Positions 18,220 through 26,893 of a stretch of DNA of 64,000 nt are shown piece by piece. How positions within the stretch are numbered: position 1 is the first letter of the stretch; the number at the start of each line of letters is the position of its first letter. This DNA comes from an uncultured Nioella sp. (GTDB lineage Bacteria > Pseudomonadota > Alphaproteobacteria > Rhodobacterales > Rhodobacteraceae). The notes beneath the pieces were generated by a model. It was not told where the DNA came from, searched no databases, and saw nothing but the letters and a program-made list of their open reading frames with translations. Where the stretch lies: the NCBI GenBank assembly GCA_947498125.1, contig CANMJH010000001.1, positions 1,178,001 through 1,242,000 on the forward strand. Direction: 5' to 3'. The translations under genes were made by a program, and so were the position numbers.

Positions 18220-18613
18220 TGCGCGGAGGGCCTATAAGCCGGATTTTGTCCCAGAGGCGAACCTCCTTCGATGATCATTCCTCTACGCCCTTTGTTACCA
18301 AAGGGCTCTAGCTGCCAACCCGGACCTGCTGGGGCTGAAACATCCCCGAAAGGCAAGCCTTTCACGCGGTCCCTATTTGGCATTGCTCCCGGTGGGGCTT
18401 GCCATGCCGCCGCTGTTGCCAGAAGCGCGGTGGGCTCTTACCCCACCGTTTCACCCTTACCCGCGAGGGGCGGTTTCATTTCTGTGGCGCTTTCCGTCAG
18501 ATTGCTCTGCCCGGGCATTACCCGGCACCGTTGTCTCAGGGAGTCCGGACTTTCCTCGCCGCATTGCCTGCAAAACAAACAATGCGCCGCGACCATCCAG
18601 CCCTCCGCGCGCC
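18220..18613 (-). ncRNA. rnpB: RNase P RNA, bacterial type A
   Basis: The reverse strand carries the catalytic RNA of RNase P. The universally conserved GAGGAAAGTCCGGACT block is at 18541-18556. The 5' strand (GCGCGGAGGGCTGGATGG, near 18610-18590) pairs with the 3' strand ending CCCTCCGCGC (around 18230-18221), forming P1. The near-3' block GGGACAAAATCCGGCTTATA (18254-18235) and the CACAGAAATGAAACCGCC segment are also typical. The length of about 394 nt fits. The exact ends are estimated from P1 pairing. The RNA processes tRNA 5' ends together with RnpA. Confidence 0.96.
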
Positions 18614-18692
18614 GATCATCTAGTGGATCGTGACCTTGATCGTCAAGCGCTGATGAAATCATGATATAAACCTCCCAAAACAGGAGGACGTA

Positions 18693-19322
18693 ATGCCGGA
18701 TCATGACATTTTCAAAGCACAGGATCTGGGCGGCAGCCTGCCGCCGGGGCGCGTGCCTGCTCTTCTTCTTGTTGATTTCGTGCGGGGCTTTATCGATCCA
18801 GAAATATTCGGCGGCGGCAATTCTGCCGAGGCTCTCGCTGCCACGCCACCCGTTTTGGAGGCTGCCCGCGCTGCAGGCATTCCAATCATATCAACGCGCA
18901 TCGTCTATGATCAGGATGGCGCCAATTGCGGGATTTGGTGCCTCAAAGCCCCACGCCTTGCCGAATTGACCGAAGCCAATCCCGCCTCTCATATTCATCC
19001 AAAAGTTGCGCCAGAGCCTGGCGAATACGTGCTGAAGAAAACTCAAGCTTCGGCCTTTTTCGGCACTGATCTGGCCCCCGTCCTGACAGCATCCCAGGTC
19101 GATACATTGCTGATTGCAGGCTGCACCACCTCGGGCTGCGTGCGCGCCAGCGTCGTCGATGCGATATCGCATAATTTCCGACCCATGGTGATCCGCGACT
19201 GCGTCGGAGACCGAAGCCTCGCCGCGCATGAGGCAAGCCTTTTCGATATGGAACAGAAATACGCTGCCCTTTGGACGGCGGCCGACGCGATCTCCTATCT
19301 CGGCACGCTTGGCCAGCGTTGA
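18693..19322 (+). CDS. Isochorismatase-family cysteine hydrolase
   Basis: This 209-residue protein starts at an ATG preceded by AGGAGG. The catalytic triad is visible: Asp28 (LLLVDFVRGF), a Lys at 115/116 (VLKKTQASAF) and Cys149 (CTTSGCVRAS). The cis-peptide region and length match N-carbamoylsarcosine amidase-like members. These enzymes hydrolyse C-N bonds of amides or carbamoyl compounds; the substrate here is unknown. The 3' end overlaps the convergent amidase gene by 28 bp. No related catabolic genes are beside it. Confidence 0.85.
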   Translation: MPDHDIFKAQDLGGSLPPGRVPALLLVDFVRGFIDPEIFGGGNSAEALAATPPVLEAARAAGIPIISTRIVYDQDGANCGIWCLKAPRLAELTEANPASHIHPKVAPEPGEYVLKKTQASAFFGTDLAPVLTASQVDTLLIAGCTTSGCVRASVVDAISHNFRPMVIRDCVGDRSLAAHEASLFDMEQKYAALWTAADAISYLGTLGQR

Positions 19323-19963
19323 GCCAGATCTGCGGCGACTGCCATATCAACCCCATCCAGTGGCCCGTCATGGCGGGGGCAAAAGCGTAGGCGGAAAGTC
19401 GAGATCAACAATTCATCCTCCATCACGCCATATCCGAACCGCCTGAGATTTGACGCGAAACGCAAGGGATCGGGCGGCGGCGCATTGGCCAGATCAGGCG
19501 CAGGCCAAATGGATAATCCGCGCCGCGCCAGCCTTTGCCAGTCAAAGCGAATGCCCGGATCAATCTTTCGCCCCGGCGCCATGTCGGAATGGCCGATCAC
19601 ACCTTCCGGGCGAATATCCCACCGCGCCATGATGCCAGGCAATAAGGCCTCCAACGCATCCATCTGCTTTGCAGCAAAGGGCGATGCACCATTATTGGCC
19701 AGTTCTATTCCGATAGACCGAGAGTTGATGTCATCGACCCCGCCCCATGTTCCAGCCCCGGCATGCCACGCGCGCATCTTTTCATCGACAAGCTGCTCGG
19801 TCTCGCCTGTTTCGGATATCAGGTAATGGGCCGACACCTCGCGCGCGGGATCACACAAAGCCCGCCTTGCCGCTGCGCAGCTTTTCATTGCCGTATAGTG
19901 CAAAACGATCAAATAGGGGCGCAGCCCACCCCGGCGCGGCCCGAAATTTGGCGATCCCGTCAC
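19295..19963 (-). CDS. N-acetylmuramoyl-L-alanine amidase (AmpD-like, Amidase_2)
   Basis: The 222-residue protein contains an Amidase_2 zinc domain (residues about 15-150). Zinc ligand and catalytic motifs include LIVLHYTAM, VSAHYLISETGETEQLV, WHAGAGTWGG, RSIGIELAN and GHSDMAPGRKIDPG. AmpD-type enzymes cut the bond between muramic acid and the stem peptide of (anhydro)muropeptides, serving wall recycling. No signal peptide is seen, consistent with a cytoplasmic AmpD role. The start overlaps the stop of the preceding lipoprotein gene (ATGA). Confidence 0.9.
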   Translation of the reverse strand: MTGSPNFGPRRGGLRPYLIVLHYTAMKSCAAARRALCDPAREVSAHYLISETGETEQLVDEKMRAWHAGAGTWGGVDDINSRSIGIELANNGASPFAAKQMDALEALLPGIMARWDIRPEGVIGHSDMAPGRKIDPGIRFDWQRLARRGLSIWPAPDLANAPPPDPLRFASNLRRFGYGVMEDELLISTFRLRFCPRHDGPLDGVDMAVAADLAQRWPSVPR

Positions 19964-20646
19964 TGACCCCGCGCAGCGGCTGCCGCGTTGCGGTAAACGC
20001 CCGGGTTCCAGTTACAGGCATAGCCATCGCCATCAGGGTCAAGCGCCTGACGGTCTCGTTCAGGCCCTCCCATAGACAAGAACGCCTCTTGGGCCAAATC
20101 ATCCGAGCGGTACGACAGACAATTTCGCTCATGGCGCCCCTGCCCTAGCGGAGACCGACGGTGACGCTGCTCGCCCACGGGATGCGTGGTGGCAAGTGCG
20201 TATTCAATGATATTTGGCCCGCTTGATCCGGTGCGAGTTGGCACGGCAGTCGGGGCCACTTCAACGCGCTGTTCTTGCATGCGGCGCAGGCGTTCGGCGT
20301 CACTTTCAATGCTTTCGCGCTCGGCAACTGCATCAAAGTCTTGCTCATCAGAAATGCTTGTGCTGCCGGGACGCGCGGGCGTCGCTGCGCTTGGTTGGCT
20401 TTCGACCTCGTTCAGGGCTTCGCCGGCCAAGGCTGCGATATCGGTTGCGCCAGCATCGCCAGCCGGTGGCAGAATCGTCTGATTTGACGCGCCGCCCGCC
20501 AAGGCGGTTTGACGCGCGCTGCGTTCCTGAGAATATTGGCCATAATCGCCAAAACCAACGCCGCCACGCGTGTCATCGGGCACCTGTGCGCAGCCCGACA
20601 GAACCAAAGCCATGACGCCCGGTCCAGCCATCAAGAAATTCCGCAT
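19960..20646 (-). CDS. Lipoprotein with C-terminal excalibur-like motif
   Basis: The 228-residue protein has a lipoprotein signal (MALVLSGC, lipobox Cys19). A low-complexity Ala/Glu/Ser-rich middle follows, and then a C-terminal Cys-containing domain. This ends in the Ca2+-binding-like DPDGDGYACNW, as in the excalibur family; an earlier cysteine (RNCLSYRS) could form the disulfide. It is translationally coupled to the AmpD-like amidase (4-base overlap), suggesting a cell-wall or outer-membrane link. The function is unknown. Confidence 0.7.
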   Translation of the reverse strand: MRNFLMAGPGVMALVLSGCAQVPDDTRGGVGFGDYGQYSQERSARQTALAGGASNQTILPPAGDAGATDIAALAGEALNEVESQPSAATPARPGSTSISDEQDFDAVAERESIESDAERLRRMQEQRVEVAPTAVPTRTGSSGPNIIEYALATTHPVGEQRHRRSPLGQGRHERNCLSYRSDDLAQEAFLSMGGPERDRQALDPDGDGYACNWNPGVYRNAAAAARGQ

Positions 20647-20681
20647 TGCTCGCCCTCACAATTCTTGTGTTTTGCGAAGCT

Positions 20682-22169
20682 TTACCACCATTTCGCCGGT
20701 TTCGCCACAAATCCAGCAGCCTCTTCCAGCGCATAGGCGGTATTGAGCAGATCGCCCTCTTCCCACGGACGCCCAATCAGTTGCAGCCCGAGCGGAAGGC
20801 CATCCGCATTCACACCTGTAGGCAGGGCAATGCCGGGCAAACCCGCAAGGTTTACAGTCACTGTAAAGACATCATTGAGATACATCTCAACCGGATCAGA
20901 CACTTCTTTGCCCAGTTCAAACGCAGCCGAGGGCGTAGCAGGCGTCAGGATCTGATCGATCCCGGCGGCAAAAACATCCTCGAAGTCTTTCTTGATGAGC
21001 GCGCGCACTTTGCGGGCGCGGTTGTAATAGGCGTCGTAAAAACCTGCCGACAGCACATAAGTGCCGATCATCACGCGGCGGCGCACTTCGGGGCCAAAGC
21101 CCTCGGCGCGGGTCTTTTCATACATCTCTGTAATGCCATCACCCGCCGCCATCTGGGCGCGGTGGCCAAAACGAACACCATCATAGCGGGCCAGATTGGA
21201 TGAAGCCTCGGCTGGCGCGACTACGTAATAAGCCGGCAATGCGTATTTGGTATGTGGCAGGCTGATATCACGTAATTCGGCGCCCGCGTCTTTCAGCATC
21301 GCCGCGCCGTCAGACCACAGCGTTTCAATCTCTTCCGGCATACCATCCATCCGGTATTCTTTTGGAATACCAATGACTTTGCCTTTTATGTCGCCGGTCA
21401 GCATCGCCTCAAAATCTGGTACGGCCAGGTCGGCCGAGGTCGAATCCTTGGCGTCATGCCCCATCATCGCGCGGCCCATGATGGCCGCATCGCGAACGGT
21501 TTTGGTCATCGGACCCGCTTGATCAAGCGAACTTGCAAAGGCGACAATACCCCAACGCGAGCAACGCCCATATGTGGGTTTCAAACCAACAATACCGGTA
21601 AAGGCCGCAGGCTGGCGGATCGAGCCGCCCGTATCTGTGCCGGTCGCTGCAAGGCAGAGGTCTGCTGAAACAGCCGAAGCGGAACCACCGGACGAACCAC
21701 CCGGCGTTAATTCCGTTTCGCCATTGCCCGCGCGCCACGGATTGATGGCATTGCCGTAAACGGATGTCTCGTTAGACGAGCCCATCGCAAACTCATCCAT
21801 GTTGAGCTTACCAAGCATCACCGCGCCGTCATCTTTCAGCTTGCCAGAAACGGTCGATTCATATTCGGGTTTAAACCCCTCCAAAATACGTGAGGCCGCT
21901 TGGCTGGCGACACCTTCGGTGCAGAAAAGGTCTTTGATCCCAACAGGTACGCCGCACATATCAGGCGCGTCACCCGCTTTGATCCGCGCATCAGCGGCGC
22001 TTGCACGCTCCATCGCGATCTGAGGGGTTTTATGCACAAATGCACCAAGCGCATCGGCTGCATCGATGGCGGTCAAGCACGCTTCGGTCAATTCCACCGA
22101 GGTTACATCACCCTTGCGCAGGGCGTCACGTGCATCGGCAATGGTTAGTTTGTTTAGCTCTGACATCAC
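20682..22169 (-). CDS. gatA: Aspartyl/glutamyl-tRNA amidotransferase subunit A
   Basis: The 495-residue amidase-signature enzyme supplies ammonia from glutamine to misacylated Glu-tRNA(Gln)/Asp-tRNA(Asn). The catalytic Ser-cisSer-Lys triad is visible: [10 protein letters not shown] supplies the lysine, and [17 protein letters not shown] with [13 protein letters not shown] supply the serines. The GatA-specific [18 protein letters not shown] segment and the length fit. It overlaps gatC by four bases (ATGA). gatB is not in the window. Confidence 0.95.
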   Translation of the reverse strand: MMSELNKLTIADARDALRKGDVTSVELTEACLTAIDAADALGAFVHKTPQIAMERASAADARIKAGDAPDMCGVPVGIKDLFCTEGVASQAASRILEGFKPEYESTVSGKLKDDGAVMLGKLNMDEFAMGSSNETSVYGNAINPWRAGNGETELTPGGSSGGSASAVSADLCLAATGTDTGGSIRQPAAFTGIVGLKPTYGRCSRWGIVAFASSLDQAGPMTKTVRDAAIMGRAMMGHDAKDSTSADLAVPDFEAMLTGDIKGKVIGIPKEYRMDGMPEEIETLWSDGAAMLKDAGAELRDISLPHTKYALPAYYVVAPAEASSNLARYDGVRFGHRAQMAAGDGITEMYEKTRAEGFGPEVRRRVMIGTYVLSAGFYDAYYNRARKVRALIKKDFEDVFAAGIDQILTPATPSAAFELGKEVSDPVEMYLNDVFTVTVNLAGLPGIALPTGVNADGLPLGLQLIGRPWEEGDLLNTAYALEEAAGFVAKPAKWW

Positions 22170-22453
22170 TCAACCACCTTCGGCACTGCAAAAAACCCTT
22201 CACGCGCATCGGGCGCATTGGCCAGAACCTTTTCCTGCTGATTACCATCGGTAATCTCATCAACCCGACGCGGCAGACGCATGGGCGTAACAGATGTCAT
22301 TGGCTCAACATCATCCACATCCAGCTCACCCAATTGCTCAATAAAGCCAAGGATTGCGTTGAATTCCTCTGCCAGCGCGGGCAGATCTTCTTTTTCCACC
22401 TTGATGCGGGCCAGTTTGGCCACGCGGGCGGCTGTTGCGGTGTCAATCGACAT
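22166..22453 (-). CDS. gatC: Aspartyl/glutamyl-tRNA amidotransferase subunit C
   Basis: The 95-residue protein begins [19 protein letters not shown] and has the GatC pattern [20 protein letters not shown] followed by VEPMTSV. GatC stabilises the GatA-GatB interface of the transamidosome. It is the first gene of a two-gene operon; its stop overlaps the gatA start. Confidence 0.95.
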   Translation of the reverse strand: MSIDTATAARVAKLARIKVEKEDLPALAEEFNAILGFIEQLGELDVDDVEPMTSVTPMRLPRRVDEITDGNQQEKVLANAPDAREGFFAVPKVVE

Positions 22454-22659
22454 AGATGTGCCTACCTATCGGTCCTTAATCGAGGCTGGTTTATAGGGGC
22501 AAAAGCTAAGCCGCAAGCGCTGTGGGCGGCGTCATGCCAAAATCTGTCAAACAAACCGGCTCGGGTGTTTGTATTCACTCAAAACTCCTTTGGGCAGATC
22601 TCCTCTGCCCCTCATTCCAAAGCGAATGACGTTTTCATGCGCCGCTAAAGTGATCTATT

Positions 22660-23028
22660 GTGTTAAAAGCAGTCCCTGCACCAAATTCGGAGTTCTTCGT
22701 GTCTGGCTTTTCAATACGTAGTTCCTTGGAAAACTGGTTCGGTTCTTTTCCCAAAGACAATACCGAGTCAGCATTTTCCAATCTCTTGCAGGCTTTGGAA
22801 AGTTGTGCGGCGGAAACTCACCCCGATCTCGCAGCCAGACAGGTTGACTTTGGAATTGATCCGACGATCGGTCGGCTGCTTTTTCTGTATTTCGGATGTA
22901 ACGAAGATAATGTGAGAAAGTGGCTGGACAGTGAAGTGCCGGCCCTGAATGGTCGGAAACCAGGAGAGATCCTCGAATCCAAAGGTGGAATGTTAGAACT
23001 AAAGCGTGTGATTTTGCGCCTGCCCTAG
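22660..23028 (+). CDS. Orphan DUF2384 (MbcA/ParS/Xre antitoxin toxin-binding)-like protein
   Basis: The frame is open for 122 residues from a GTG at 22660; another GTG at 22699 is an alternative start. The C-terminal 50 residues match the toxin-binding domain of Xre/MbcA/ParS antitoxins: YFGCNEDNVRKWLDSEVPAL, then the NGRKPGEIL turn and a terminal helix. Such antitoxins normally sit next to a RES-domain toxin, but none is seen on either side (gatC and a metallo-hydrolase). The upstream 206 bp hold no gene. It may be a solitary antitoxin, a former module, or a regulator. Confidence 0.65.
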   Translation: MLKAVPAPNSEFFVSGFSIRSSLENWFGSFPKDNTESAFSNLLQALESCAAETHPDLAARQVDFGIDPTIGRLLFLYFGCNEDNVRKWLDSEVPALNGRKPGEILESKGGMLELKRVILRLP

Positions 23029-23096
23029 TTTACCTGCCTGGTTAGCAAAACCATGGGGCGTATTTCAAAAAAACTGTTTCGCGGGAGGAATTGACA

Positions 23097-23789
23097 ATGA
23101 AGCTCACATGGCTTGGACATAGCGGCTTTCGGCTGGAAATTGACGATCAGGTGCTGCTGATCGACCCATGGCTCGACGGCAATCCGATGTTCCCCGAGGC
23201 GCGCCGGGAAGAGGTCGTTTCAGGCGCTACGGCCATTCTGTTGACCCATGGCCACGGCGACCACTCAGGCTCAACGCTTTCCATTTCCAAGGCGCAAAAT
23301 CTGCCGATCTACGGGATCTATGACCTCATCAGTTATTGGGAGGAAAGCGAAGGCATCCAAGGCGTCGGGTTCAATAAGGGCGGCACTGTGATGGCGGGCG
23401 ATGTCGCGATCACGATGGTCAATGCGGTCCACAGTTCCTCGCTTGGTGGAGAAAACGGGCCGATTTATGCCGGGGCCGAGGCCGGGTTTATGATCCAAGG
23501 CGAAGGGCGCACGATATATGTCTCAGGCGACACGGACGTGACGGCGGATATGGGTATTTGGAATGATTTACACGCCCCAGAGATTGGCATTCTCTGCGCA
23601 GGTGGCTGGTTCACCATGGATATGAAACGCGCCGCTTACGCGGCCAAGACATTCTTTAATTTCAAGACGGTGATCCCATGCCACTACAAAACCTTCCCGA
23701 TATTGGAGCAATCGGCAGATGCGTTGATTGAAGGGTTGCCGGGTGTGGATGTGATCGAACCAGAGGTGATGGAGGTCATTCACCTTTAA
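23097..23789 (+). CDS. Metal-dependent hydrolase, UPF0173 (metallo-beta-lactamase fold)
   Basis: The ATG at 23097 follows GGGAGGAA and gives 230 residues. The start MKLTWLGHSGFRLE and the metal-binding motif LTHGHGDHSG are the hallmark of the UPF0173 branch of the metallo-beta-lactamase superfamily. Further metal ligands appear in YVSGDTDVT and IPCHYKTFP. No substrate is established for this family. The gene appears monocistronic. Confidence 0.9.
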   Translation: MKLTWLGHSGFRLEIDDQVLLIDPWLDGNPMFPEARREEVVSGATAILLTHGHGDHSGSTLSISKAQNLPIYGIYDLISYWEESEGIQGVGFNKGGTVMAGDVAITMVNAVHSSSLGGENGPIYAGAEAGFMIQGEGRTIYVSGDTDVTADMGIWNDLHAPEIGILCAGGWFTMDMKRAAYAAKTFFNFKTVIPCHYKTFPILEQSADALIEGLPGVDVIEPEVMEVIHL

Positions 23790-23839
23790 CCCTTTCGAGC
23801 TGCAAGATGACAATGCTTAGCCGATTTCGGGTTTCGCCC

Positions 23840-24006
23840 TGCCTGCGGCAGGTCGATCCGCGCGGGTCCCAAGGAACCCGCGCGGAAAGAACCCAAATGG
23901 GGCGTGTTTAATAAGGGAAAAACCTGGCCGGAGTTTCACGGCGCGATGCGCGGCGATCCGGCGAGGGGCGCTGCCCCTCGCGCTCCCCGAGGTATTTATC
24001 GCAAGA
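23840..24006. repeat. Intergenic cluster of GC-rich inverted repeats
   Basis: Three stem-loops lie between the hydrolase and tadA. CCTGCC/GGCAGG is near 23838-23852. A 10-bp stem pairs CCGCGCGGGT (23858-23867) with ACCCGCGCGG (23876-23885). GAGGGGC (23963-23969) pairs with GCCCCTC (23973-23979) and is followed by CGCTCCCCGAGGTATTTAT. The last segment resembles a GC-rich extragenic element that I associate with Rhodobacterales genomes. It may end transcription of both convergent genes; no coding frame is convincing here. Confidence 0.55.
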
Positions 24007-24017
24007 TGAAACTGGGC

Positions 24018-24476
24018 TTAGGACGGGCGGCGGGATGCGAAGAATGATTTAAGAAGGGCCGAGGCCTCATCTTCGGCAATACCGGGATAGATTTCTGGTT
24101 TGTGATGCGCTTGGGTGTGCTCAAACACCCGCGGGCCTTGCGCCACACCACCTGATTTTGGATCAGAGGCCGCATAATAAAGCCGAGCGATACGTGCCGC
24201 AGCTATGGCGCCGGCACAGGCTGGACAGGGTTCTAAGCTGACATAGAGGTCACATCCCGTCAGGCGTTCAGAACCTAAAGCGGCGCAAGCCGCGCGGATT
24301 GCCAGCATTTCAGCATGGGCGGTCGGGTCTTTAAGTTCACGCATCTGGTTGCGGGCACGTGCAAGTTCTCGGCCATCGGGGCCGATAATTACGGCCCCCA
24401 CGGGCACCTCACCTGCCTTAGCCGCAGCGCGTGCCTCATCCAAAGCAACATCCATATGGCTGATAAATCCGCTCAT
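24018..24476 (-). CDS. tadA: tRNA adenosine(34) deaminase
   Basis: From ATG at 24476 the protein has 152 residues; a later ATG (24455) is possible. The zinc-deaminase motifs are His54-Ala-Glu56 (PTAHAEMLAIR) and Cys84/Cys87 (SLEPCPACAGA). The KAGEVPVGAVI segment is typical of TadA, which converts wobble A34 of tRNA-Arg(ACG) to inosine. It is divergent from rluB, 54 bases away. Confidence 0.93.
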   Translation of the reverse strand: MSGFISHMDVALDEARAAAKAGEVPVGAVIIGPDGRELARARNQMRELKDPTAHAEMLAIRAACAALGSERLTGCDLYVSLEPCPACAGAIAAARIARLYYAASDPKSGGVAQGPRVFEHTQAHHKPEIYPGIAEDEASALLKSFFASRRPS

Positions 24477-24530
24477 TCCTCCGCTTTTGCCGCTTTCCAA
24501 GCCTCTGTCAAACCGTTACCTCCCTATTCC

Positions 24531-25358
24531 ATGACTGATGACACCCCAAAGGGCGACCGCATCGCCAAGGTTTTATCGCGCGCAGGCATCGCCTCGCGGC
24601 GCGAATCCGAACGTCTGATCGAGGCGGGCCGCGTATCGGTGAATGGCAAAACCATCACCAGCCCTGCCCTGAATGTGACCCCTGCCGACAAAATCGTTTT
24701 TGACGGCAAAGAAGTGGGCGAACCCGAACGCGCGCGGCTTTGGCTCTATCACAAGCCCATTGGCCTTGTGACAACCAATTCCGACGAAAAAGGCCGCGAG
24801 ACGGTTTTCGACAAGCTGCCCCCGGAATTGCCCCGCGTGATGACGGTGGGTCGTTTGGACATCAATTCCGAAGGCTTGCTGCTGCTGACCAATGATGGCG
24901 GCATCAAACGCAAACTGGAGCTGCCCTCGACCGGCTGGCTGCGCAAATACCGCGTGCGGGTCAAAGGCGCCCCCAAAGATCAAGATTTTGCTGCCCTGAG
25001 AAAAGGCACCGAGGTTGATGGCGAAAAGTTTCAGCCGATGGATATCACTCTGGACCGCCAGCAAGGCGCAAATGCGTGGCTGACCGTTGGGCTGCGTGAA
25101 GGCAAGAACCGCGAAATTCGCCGCTCCATGTCGGATATCGGCCTGCATGTGAACCGCTTGATCCGGGTTAGCTATGGTCCGTTTCGTTTGAACGAATTGG
25201 CCGCCGGAGCAGTGGAAGAAGTGAAGCCCAAGGTCATGCGTGACCAATTGGGAATGGAATTGCCCACCGGCCATGCAGAAGCCAAGCCAAAGCCAACCCG
25301 CGCTAAATTCCGCAAAAAGCCCAAGCAGTCGAGCGCAGCTCGCGGGCCAAAGCGCTAG
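24531..25358 (+). CDS. rluB: 23S rRNA pseudouridine synthase, RluB/RsuA family
   Basis: From ATG at 24531 the protein has 275 residues. An S4 RNA-binding domain comes first (RIAKVLSRAGIASRRESERL, with GRVSVNGK). The RsuA-type catalytic domain follows, with Asp110 in GRLDINSEGLLLLTNDG and the GKNREIRR motif. The tail is Lys/Arg/Pro-rich. RluB converts a uridine in 23S helix 89 to pseudouridine; RluE/RluF-like specificity cannot be excluded. Its stop overlaps the convergent ispZ stop by four bases. Confidence 0.88.
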   Translation: MTDDTPKGDRIAKVLSRAGIASRRESERLIEAGRVSVNGKTITSPALNVTPADKIVFDGKEVGEPERARLWLYHKPIGLVTTNSDEKGRETVFDKLPPELPRVMTVGRLDINSEGLLLLTNDGGIKRKLELPSTGWLRKYRVRVKGAPKDQDFAALRKGTEVDGEKFQPMDITLDRQQGANAWLTVGLREGKNREIRRSMSDIGLHVNRLIRVSYGPFRLNELAAGAVEEVKPKVMRDQLGMELPTGHAEAKPKPTRAKFRKKPKQSSAARGPKR

Positions 25359-25975
25359 GCTTGATCTTCTTCGCTGCCTTCTGGCGCAATCATATGCGCC
25401 TCAAACAGCTTGGTTTGCAGCATAAAGACGACAAAAAGGAACGCAGGTAAGGCGAAGGTCTCGAATGTGACCCAGAATTCTGTCGTCTGGGTCCGCCAAA
25501 CGATCTCATTGGCCACGGCCATTGCCGCAAAAGTCGCGGTCAGGCGTTTGGTCAGGATCATCCAGCCCTCACGCCGCATGGGCATCATCTCACCCATGAC
25601 ATACTCCAGCCAGCTACGTCTTAGCGCCAGACCAATCCCAAGCATCACAGCAAAGAATGCATAGACGATGGTGGTTTTCATCTTAAAGAACCGCTCATCA
25701 TCAAACCAAACCGTCAGGCCACCAAAGACAACCACAAGAATGGCCGTGAAAATCTGCATACGGCTGAGTTTTCCGGTCAGCACCCAAAGCGCCGCAATCG
25801 AGGCAAGCAGCAACGGAATAAATCCGGCGGTCACGACGATGAACCCGTCAAATTCGCGCCCGGCGATCATGTAAGTCTGATCTTTCAGCTTAAGATAAGC
25901 GATGAAGAAGAGAATGGGCGGGCCAAGCTCCAACGCCATTTTCAAGATCGGGTTGATCGGGGGTCTTTCGCTCAT
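25355..25975 (-). CDS. Inner membrane septation protein IspZ/YciB
   Basis: The 206-residue protein has five to six hydrophobic helices and the septation protein A pattern: ELGPPILFFIAYLK near the start, WFDDERFFKMKTTIVYAFFA in the middle, and NEIVWRTQTTEFWVTFETFA at the end. The family affects septation and envelope stability through divisome contacts. The gene is followed on the same strand by no other gene, and it abuts the DMT transporter gene upstream (15-bp gap), suggesting an operon. Confidence 0.92.
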   Translation of the reverse strand: MSERPPINPILKMALELGPPILFFIAYLKLKDQTYMIAGREFDGFIVVTAGFIPLLLASIAALWVLTGKLSRMQIFTAILVVVFGGLTVWFDDERFFKMKTTIVYAFFAVMLGIGLALRRSWLEYVMGEMMPMRREGWMILTKRLTATFAAMAVANEIVWRTQTTEFWVTFETFALPAFLFVVFMLQTKLFEAHMIAPEGSEEDQA

Positions 25976-25990
25976 ATCTGCCTCTTGGCC

Positions 25991-26893
25991 TTATCCACCC
26001 ATCTCAACTATCACCGCGCCCGCTGCAATCAACCCCATAAGCACCAATCGGCGCGGGCCAACACGCTCGCCCAGCATCAGCCAGCCGATAAGTGCCGCAA
26101 AGACGGTCGAAGTTTCGCGCAGAACGGCCGCCTGCCCCACATGATCCAGCCGCGTGGCCAACATGATCGAGCCAAAGCTGGCCACCGCCACAATCGCACC
26201 GATAAGGCCGCGCAAGGCCAAGGGCCCGGGGGCTGGCGGATTGGATTGTCGGCGATAGGCATAAAGCGCAACGCCAGGCATCGTCAGCCCATCCAAAAAG
26301 AAAAACCAAGCCAGAAAAGTAAACGGATCGGCAGTGGCGCGGATCCCATAGGCGTCGAATGTGGTGTAGCTGGCAACGAATACCCCAGTCAGCACCGCCA
26401 GCCAAAGCGCCGGAACCAATGTCTCGCGCGCGACGGTGATCGTGCGCAAATTGTAGATGGCGAGGCCATAAATACCGCTTAGCAAAACAGCCACGCCCAG
26501 CCATTGCACCCCGGTAAAGCGCTCGCCAAAAAGCGCCCATGCGCCAATTACCGCAAAAAGCGGCGCGGTGCCGCGCATGACGGGATAGACAACCGTGTAG
26601 GCCCCGCGCTGATAACTCGAGATTTGCGCCGCCTTATAGCCGATATGGATGACCATCATCACGGCGAAGATCGGCCACATATGCGGCTCGGGCCATGGCA
26701 CCACAAACAGCGCAAAGGGCGCGGCCATCAGCCCATAAGTTGCGTCAATAACGCCGCGCGATAGCAACGGATCATGCCGCCCCTTCTGCAACGCCCCAAA
26801 GACGGCGTGCAAAACCGCCGCCAGTAACGCAAGAAACGTTGCAAGACTTGCCCCGGCCGGCGTTCCGGCGAGCGAGACAAGCCAATCGCTCAT
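25991..26893 (-). CDS. EamA/DMT family transporter
   Basis: The 300-residue protein consists of ten predicted membrane helices in two EamA repeats. The second repeat has TRLDHVGQAAVLRETSTVFA followed by ALIGWLMLGERVGPRRL, the usual EamA end. DMT proteins export amino acids, metabolites or drugs; the substrate is not predictable. It overlaps the preceding secreted-protein gene by four bases and precedes ispZ, so the three form a likely operon. Confidence 0.85.
   Translation of the reverse strand: MSDWLVSLAGTPAGASLATFLALLAAVLHAVFGALQKGRHDPLLSRGVIDATYGLMAAPFALFVVPWPEPHMWPIFAVMMVIHIGYKAAQISSYQRGAYTVVYPVMRGTAPLFAVIGAWALFGERFTGVQWLGVAVLLSGIYGLAIYNLRTITVARETLVPALWLAVLTGVFVASYTTFDAYGIRATADPFTFLAWFFFLDGLTMPGVALYAYRRQSNPPAPGPLALRGLIGAIVAVASFGSIMLATRLDHVGQAAVLRETSTVFAALIGWLMLGERVGPRRLVLMGLIAAGAVIVEMGG

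Noticed and set aside
18271-18633. 120-residue plus-strand open frame
   Set aside because: It lies within the RNase P RNA and has no ribosome site or family resemblance.
24315-24530. N-terminal extension of rluB
   Set aside because: It would overlap tadA; the conserved S4 domain begins just after ATG 24531.
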